Part shown: in pieces, positions 58,166-64,000 of the stretch
How positions within the stretch are numbered: position 1 is the stretch's first letter
Layout of the letters: each line of letters starts with the position of its first letter
NCBI RefSeq assembly: GCF_032118995.1
Contig: NC_092663.1
Coordinates: forward strand, 8,432,001-8,496,000
DNA length: 64,000 nucleotides
Direction of reading: 5' to 3'
Origin: Asterias amurensis
Lineage: Eukaryota > Echinodermata > Asteroidea > Forcipulatida > Asteriidae
Program-made: the position numbers and the translations under genes
Notes under the pieces: model-generated
The model's database searches: none
What the model saw: the letters and a program-made list of their open reading frames with translations, nothing else
Told to the model about the DNA's origin: nothing

Positions 58166-58794
58166 AGCAAAAGAACACGGAACAGCTTTGTGTTTGTTCA
58201 CAAACACCTAATGTCTAGTTATTATTATTCTTTGTTTCTGCCTAAAACCCATAGCATTTGTACACGTTTTTTCTTTAAGCCTAATCTCCCAAACCATAAT
58301 ACGAAAGAGTGAGTTTATTATACCAAATTGTAGCTTAGAACATAAGCTTTACTCTATTTGTAAAACAAAATAAAAATCTTAATTAATTAACCACGTAATC
58401 TTCATTTGAATATAACTGGATGCAGTCGCTTCCATGTTATTGTTAAATATTCTCTTTGGTAAATGCCGTACAGTATGTACCTATCATGAGTTGTGACTTC
58501 TTGAGATGGGTCTACGCGTTTGACTATAACTGGATGCAGTCACTTCCATGTTATTGTTAAACATTCTCTATGGTAAATGCATTTCAGTATGTACCTATCA
58601 TGAGTTGTGACTTCTTGAGAGGAATCTACTCAAGTCTCTTTTTCTTGTTTTTCTACATACGTTCTGGACCACAGCGCAGTGTCTGTTTCTTCGTTTCCTA
58701 ACCGAGTTCTGGACGTACACGAAGGCATAGGGTTTTCGTTTAACGAACGTGCGTATATAAATAGGGGTACGTTTTTGACGACGACGACATACCA

Positions 58795-58910
58795 TGGTGT
58801 CCACAGAATTACACTTAACTTAAACAGTTTGAAGATAATGACAGTTGAAAGCTTCCCTTAAAATATTACTTGCTGTGGTGTTGTAGTTTTTGAGAAATTA
58901 GTGAAAAAAC
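58795..58910 (+). repeat. MITE-like half inside Helitron copy 2 (also 48800-48910)
   Basis: 'GTGTCCACAGAATTACACTT' and 'AAAATATTACTTGCTGTGG' match the arm of the 11918-12282 hairpin MITE. A following 78-bp segment (58905-58981 region) is tandemly duplicated in copy 2 only. Confidence 0.75.
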
Positions 58911-59735
58911 TGTCAACGTATGACTGGGACCGAGTTGGTTTGGGACCGAGTTGACCGGGTTCGTTTTTGAGAAATGAGTGAAAAAACTGTCAACGTATGA
59001 CTGGGACCGAGTTGGTTTGGGACCGAGTTGACCGGGTTCGTTTCAGGCGACGAGCGTGGACGACGAAAATAGAACGCCTGGGATTTGGACTCATTTACGG
59101 GTGAAGTCACCTTGTTTGCGCCGGGGACCATTTGCCTAAACTAATTCAAGTATTTCGCTTTCTTTTCGGAAATTATACCATGACATACAACAACTCTTTG
59201 GCAGGAATGCAAAAGCAGCGATTTTATTATGCTGACGTTTCTCTTGTGGTTGATGAGTGGGTCATTTATATAGAGCTGCTTATAATAAATAGGCAAAACA
59301 TTTTGCTTTATAAAAATGCAGAAATTGAGCAGAATACCTGGATTCACGACTTGTACAAAATGAGGAATGGTATTTGCTGTGTTTAAATGCTTTTTGTGTT
59401 TTAAAAGCTATATGTTGTTTGGTCTGGTCCTGTGCCAATGACTTTTTAAAGGAAGAAACGCAGCGCTTACGTAATCAGGGAATTGTGCTTACGCTAAGCA
59501 TAATTAACAGCTTAGCAGGGAATGTGTTCTTGAGCGTCACAATTCGCAACAACAAAATTGCTACAGTTGACTAATATTATTGTGCTCAATTCCTGTGAAA
59601 CTGTCGCTACAAAAACAGTGACTTAAAAATTTTGATTTGCATTCACAGGACAACCGTGCTTTATAATTAGTTGTGCAAAAGTAGGCCGGGGCGACTAGTG
59701 TGCTTAAGTATTAAAGTCGTGACTTCAAATTATTA

Positions 59736-60145
59736 GAGAGGTTTCGCAAGCGTGCGGATACAGATACAGATACGGATATAATAACCATAACCGTTCACAT
59801 CAGCCATGTGTTGAATTTTGTTTCGCAAACTATAGGTATGTTTCACTTGAGTGCGCTCGCATTCATCATGAGTGTTTTTCTGACATATGTATGACCGTTA
59901 GAGACCCCATGTTTTATACACTACATTTTCTCATCTTTTTGCTTGCAAATGACTAAACAAATTCTATCTATATCAAGCACGATGTGAAAGCTATTCCGTG
60001 GGAAATATTTTTGGAAATATAAGCTCCCGTATCATGTACGAACGTATATGCAAAATACGATAGTCGCGGATACGCGTCACTTGAACACACACAGTGTCGA
60101 CGTATCGGTATCTGTATTTTTATCTGTACACTTGCGAAACCTCTG
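59736..60145. mobile_element. 410-bp MITE, TATTA target duplication, nested in copy 2
   Basis: Termini 'GAGAGGTTTCGCAAG' and inverse 'CTTGCGAAACCTCTG', with inner 'GATACAGATACAGATACGGA'. TATTA flanks both sides (59731-59735, 60146-60150), and the empty site in copy 1 near 56090 has a single TATTA. Superfamily uncertain. Confidence 0.85.
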
Positions 60146-60204
60146 TATTATTTGAGTCGCGACTACTGTTTTTCTCTACTCCATTATAATCATGCCCACA
60201 CGTT

Positions 60205-61139
60205 GACTACAAAATTAGTCCCGACTACCTGTTTGGTGAAACAGTTATGTTGCTTACTACTAATTGCAACATAATTAATGTTGCGCTTGCAGCACATTGC
60301 GGCACAAATCTTGAGAATCCGTAATTTATCTCGACAAGTGTCGTAGTTGGGTTTGAGGTGCGACTAGTCGAGTAGTAAATTTCACTAGTCACCTAGGCCT
60401 ATCATGATGGGAACTTGCATACTGAAAAATCCCGTGCGAATGGGCCCAATATGCTCTGCTCTGGAAACAAATATTATTCATTGCTAAGCAGAAGCAGTGT
60501 TTTCTGCGCTTACGTCAAGCGAAATAGACTACTAAGCAGGGATTTATTTTGTTTGTGTGCTTCCAAGCTCGCACTTTGTATTCCGTGCTTGCACAGTAAG
60601 CAGAAAATGGTGATCGTAAGCGCAGAGTTTGGTGGCCGTTAAGAGTTAAGCGAAATCCACTCGTGCTAAATCAACCATCAAACCACTGACCAAATACAAG
60701 GATTTTATCCTAAATGTATTTTTTTGTGACATGACATTGGACTCCTAAATTACTGCATTAAACTCAAGAAACCAACAAATCAAACAATCCTGAGTCAAAT
60801 ATTATTTTTATTTACATTTATTAAACTTTTTAATTGAACTTTTTGAGATAAACATTTCAACTGAACATTTGACTAGTAATAACATCTCCTCTAGTAAACA
60901 GACCACTCATATTACATACCGCCCTCTAGTGACAGTAAACAATATTTAATGGAAGACAACAATAGCAATTTTGTAAACACTTTTTGTTTCAGCCTATTCT
61001 CCTAAACCATAACTTGAAAAGAGTTATATCATATATCAAATTAAAGACTAGGACCTAAGCTTAATTCCTCATGTAATTTTGTTTTTAGATTCTTGATTAA
61101 CTAACCACGTGACCCTCATTTGCATATTTAATTGGGAAA
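60205..61139. other. Rest of Helitron copy 2; no gene
   Basis: 60205-60395 is a single unit of the ~185-bp repeat. 60500-60640 matches 56810-56960. 60650-61139 has no counterpart I can place except a partial repeat of the element's head near 60985. Confidence 0.5.
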
Positions 61140-61790
61140 TCTTTGTAACACCATATCTCAAGAAGTACCGGGCCGATTTTTAACCTGTTTTTAAACTGAA
61201 CATTTGACTAGTAAAAAGGAGATGTTGATAGTAAGACCTTTCATCTTACAAACCGCCCTCTATTGACCAGTAAAATAATTTAATATAAGAAAACCAAAGC
61301 ATTAGTTTGTAAACGTTTTTTGTTTAGGTTATCTCCCAAACCATAATACGAAAGAGTGCGTTTATTATACCAAATTGAAGCTTAGAACAAAAGCTTTACT
61401 TAATTTTTTTTTTTTAATTCTTAATTAGTTAACCACGTGACCCTCATTTGCATATTTAATTGGAAAATCTTTGTAGCACAATATCTCAAGAAGTACAGGG
61501 CCGATTCTTACCCTGTTTGTATCTAAAGACTCCTTGGGGATTGGAGATTAATTTGGAAAAACCGTGACCTCAAGTTGACCTCTACTTCCGGGTCAACCGG
61601 GAGTGGGACCATATATGAAGTACTATACAACCGATTTTCAAACCTTTTTTAGTTTTAGAACCCTTAGGCATTAAAAATAAACTTTGAAAAACCGTGATAT
61701 AAAGTTGACCTCTACTTCCGGGTCAACCGGAAGTGGCACCATAACTCAAGACAGTATTCAACATTTTCAAACTTTTTTTTCAGTTACAGA
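61140..61790 (+). repeat. ~110-bp CTTCCGG-type tandem repeat (copy 2)
   Basis: About four units ('TACTTCCGGGTCAACCGG', 'ACCATATATGAAGTACTATA'), interrupted near 61200-61440 by a second partial copy of the element's head region. Confidence 0.82.
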
Positions 61791-61871
61791 CTCCTTGGTC
61801 ATTTTAGCACATAATCCAGGCAAAAGAACACGGAACAGCTTTGTGTTTGTTCACAAACACCTAATGTCTAG

Positions 61872-63758
61872 TTTGTTATTATTATTATTATTATTTGTTT
61901 CCGTCAAAAGCCCATAGGTTTAACCAGGGCATTTTGTTATAGCCATAAATCATACTTGGCTTAGTATAAAAGAGTCAGACCATATATCATATTAAAGCTT
62001 AGGTCTTGAAGTTTCAGTTAAATGTAATTTGCATAAATTAAATAATTAATTAACTAAGTTATAACGACATGAATATTTAATTAGCCAATCTTTAGACTGC
62101 CATATCTCACAAACTATTCGTCCGATCGCAATTTTTTTTTCAATTTTGTACTTTTTGGGTACTGTATAACTACTCCATGGCCTTAGAATCCGGACGACGT
62201 CACCATGACGTCATGTATTGCACGTTTTGTGTCTGTGCACAAACACAATGGCTCTTCAAATGTCAACATTTAAATGGTCAAAAACTAAATAACTTCAGAA
62301 ACATTTATCTGTTTGTGTTCTAAATTTGATATTTTGTGTCAAAAAATATACTGATTCTAAAAATAATGGTTTCCGTCCATTAAAACCAATCAAGGGACGT
62401 CTATCATTAACGAATAAATTAAAATCTTGCCGTCATGGGTACAACGTAGTACTGCTGGATATAGTCACTAAACTGGGTGCAGTCGCTTTCATGTGGCTGT
62501 ACACTTTCTCTATGGGTGGGTGCAATACAGTGTGGACCTGTTTGCATTGAGGACTTACTTGAGGGGAGTCTACGACGCTGTCCTGATGTTAGACCATTGT
62601 ATTCTTTTTTTTCTAACCGTGTTCTGGACATACTCCATTGGATTTGTACACAACCAATAGGCATACATTGGAATCCTACGATGGTTCAGGGTATTCGTTA
62701 AAACGAATGTACGTTCTAATAGGTTTTTTTGTGAAAGGCATTGGATTGGGGTAAGTTACACACCATCGTGTACCTTATGAAATTTGTTAGTACGAAAAAC
62801 ACAATTTTAAAACTGTGACGTCATCACGTGATAATTTATGATAATTAGAAGCTTTAATGAGTTTTTCTTTGCAGCACTATATCTCAAGAAGTGAACGGCC
62901 GAATTCAAAGTTTTTTTCAGTAATATACTCCTCAGGCATGATAGATTTGCATTGGGTAACCGTGACCCCGATTTGACCTCTACTTCCGGGTCAACCGGAA
63001 GTGGGACCATATCTCAAGAGTTACACAACCGATTTACTTTTTTCTTCAGTTAAAGACTGCTTAGGCATTAAATTTTGTTGAGGAAAATTCGTGACCCCAT
63101 TTTGACCTCTTCTTCCGGTTAACCGGAAGTGGGACCATATCTCAAGAACTACACAACCTATTTTCAAACTTTTTTCAGTTGTAGACTACTTAGACATTAA
63201 GTATTAACTTTGAAAACTGTGACCTTGTGTTGACCTTTATTTCCGGGTCAACCGGAAGTGGGATTATTTCTCAAGAACTATACAACCGATTTTCAAACTT
63301 TTTCAGTTATAGACTCCTTAGGCATTAAATATTAACTTTGAAAACCATGACCCCCATGTTGATCTTTCTTCCGGGTCAACCGGAAGTGGGACCATATCTT
63401 AAGAACTACACAACCGATTTTCAATCTTTTTAAGTTTTAGACTCTTTAGGCATTCAAAATCGAGCTTGATTTACCGTGACCCAGTACAGGTGTATTGACC
63501 TTTACTTCCCGGAAGTTGGATCATATCTCAAGAACTACACAACCGATTTTTTAACATTAATTAAATTTATTTTAAATAATGACCACGAAGCCATGTTGAC
63601 CTTAAATTCTAATTTTAAAGCTCATTTCGATTCAGTATGAGATAAAAGACAAGGTAATCACATTTCATAAAGCTGTTATGTATGGGTTTTGTTAAAGCAT
63701 AGAATACTTTTATTAACAAAACATTCTGGAACAGCTTTGTGATTGTTCACAATCTCTA

Positions 63759-63759
<1 letters not shown>
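61872..63759 (+). mobile_element. Helitron-like element, copy 3 (diverged, shorter)
   Basis: The head 'TTTGTTTCCGTCAAAAGCCC' follows copy 2 directly; the end has 'TTGTGATTGTTCACAATCT' and CTAG at 63756-63759. The interior 62410-62770 is a diverged version of 58400-58800 ('TTAAAACGAATGTACGTTC' against 'TTTAACGAACGTGCGTA'). Confidence 0.6.
62870..63560 (+). repeat. ~110-bp CTTCCGG-type tandem repeat (copy 3)
   Basis: About six units of 'TTCCGGGTCAACCGGAAGTG' plus 'GACCATATCTCAAGAACTAC', the longest of the three arrays. Confidence 0.9.
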
Positions 63760-63801
<42 letters not shown>

Positions 63802-64000
63802 TTTGTTTCCGCCTAAAACCCCATAGCGTTTGTACGGCGTTTTTGTTTAGGCCCCTACTCCTAAAGCATTAGGATAAAATAGTTAAATCATATATCAAAT
63901 TGAAGCTTAGAGCCTAAGCTTTATTCTAATACAAAATTGTAAAAGTTCTTCATTAATTAACCACGTGGTCTTCATTTGAATTTTTAATTTGTAAACTTGA
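63760..64000 (+). mobile_element. Helitron-like element, copy 4, cut by the window edge
   Basis: (TTA)n then 'TCTTTGTTTCCGCCTAAAAC' at 63800, followed by the usual head sequence ('ATATCAAATTGAAGCTTAGA'). Confidence 0.65.

Larger units (their letters stand above)
58229..61871 (+). mobile_element. Helitron-like element, copy 2
   Basis: Begins 'TCTTTGTTTCTGCCTAAAAC' ten bases after the CTAG of copy 1 and ends with the same hairpin and CTAG (61868-61871). About 3.64 kb including the 410-bp MITE at 59736. It holds the empty site for the CCGG transposon. Head regions also recur internally near 60985 and 61318. Confidence 0.7.

Overview
The window is animal nuclear DNA, AT-rich and crowded with transposons. 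It most likely comes from an invertebrate deuterostome, with an echinoderm as my best guess. The grounds are spliced genes with GT/AG introns, a vertebrate-like family of Golgi sialyltransferases, a CR1-type LINE with a 2A-like NPGP motif, a DIRS element, and swarms of TTAA-flanked MITEs. The species call is inference.

The host genes are two paralogous GT29 sialyltransferases of the ST6GALNAC1/2 type, arranged head to head. Gene A lies on the minus strand (4442-13096) and appears complete: seven coding exons whose phases all agree, giving 405 residues with sialylmotifs L, S, III and VS. Gene B lies on the plus strand and has two exons in the window (42127-42525 and 44532-44694). Its exon 2 is 163 bp with the same phases as gene A exon 2, and its catalytic exons must lie beyond the window or be lost. 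Both proteins would be type II Golgi membrane enzymes that add alpha-2,6-linked sialic acid to O-glycan GalNAc.

Region by region: 1-245 LINE fragment; 632-4287 TIR-bounded element abutting the 3' end of gene A; 4442-13096 gene A, with MITEs and a ~113-bp minisatellite in its introns; 13516-15993 MITEs and hairpins; 16026-20747 DIRS-type fossil; 21214-22799 MITEs and a hairpin repeat; 22939-32589 L1/Tx1-like LINE with a 15-bp target duplication, interrupted by a decayed tyrosine-recombinase element; 33428-38017 hairpin, nested and foldback elements; 38331-40811 R4/Dong-like LINE beside a (TTA)n tract; 42127-44694 gene B; 44652-46470 a 50-bp minisatellite made from the end of gene B exon 2 plus its splice donor; 46485-47942 MITEs; 48238-64000 a head-to-tail series of Helitron-like elements. 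The first Helitron-like copy is split by a 6.46-kb TIR transposon that in turn contains a nearly intact CR1-like LINE.

The most unusual points are: the exon/splice-donor minisatellite in gene B, and a second array touching a splice donor in gene A; the head-to-tail Helitron-like series; and several nested insertions whose empty sites are preserved in sister repeats in the same window, so their target duplications can be read directly.
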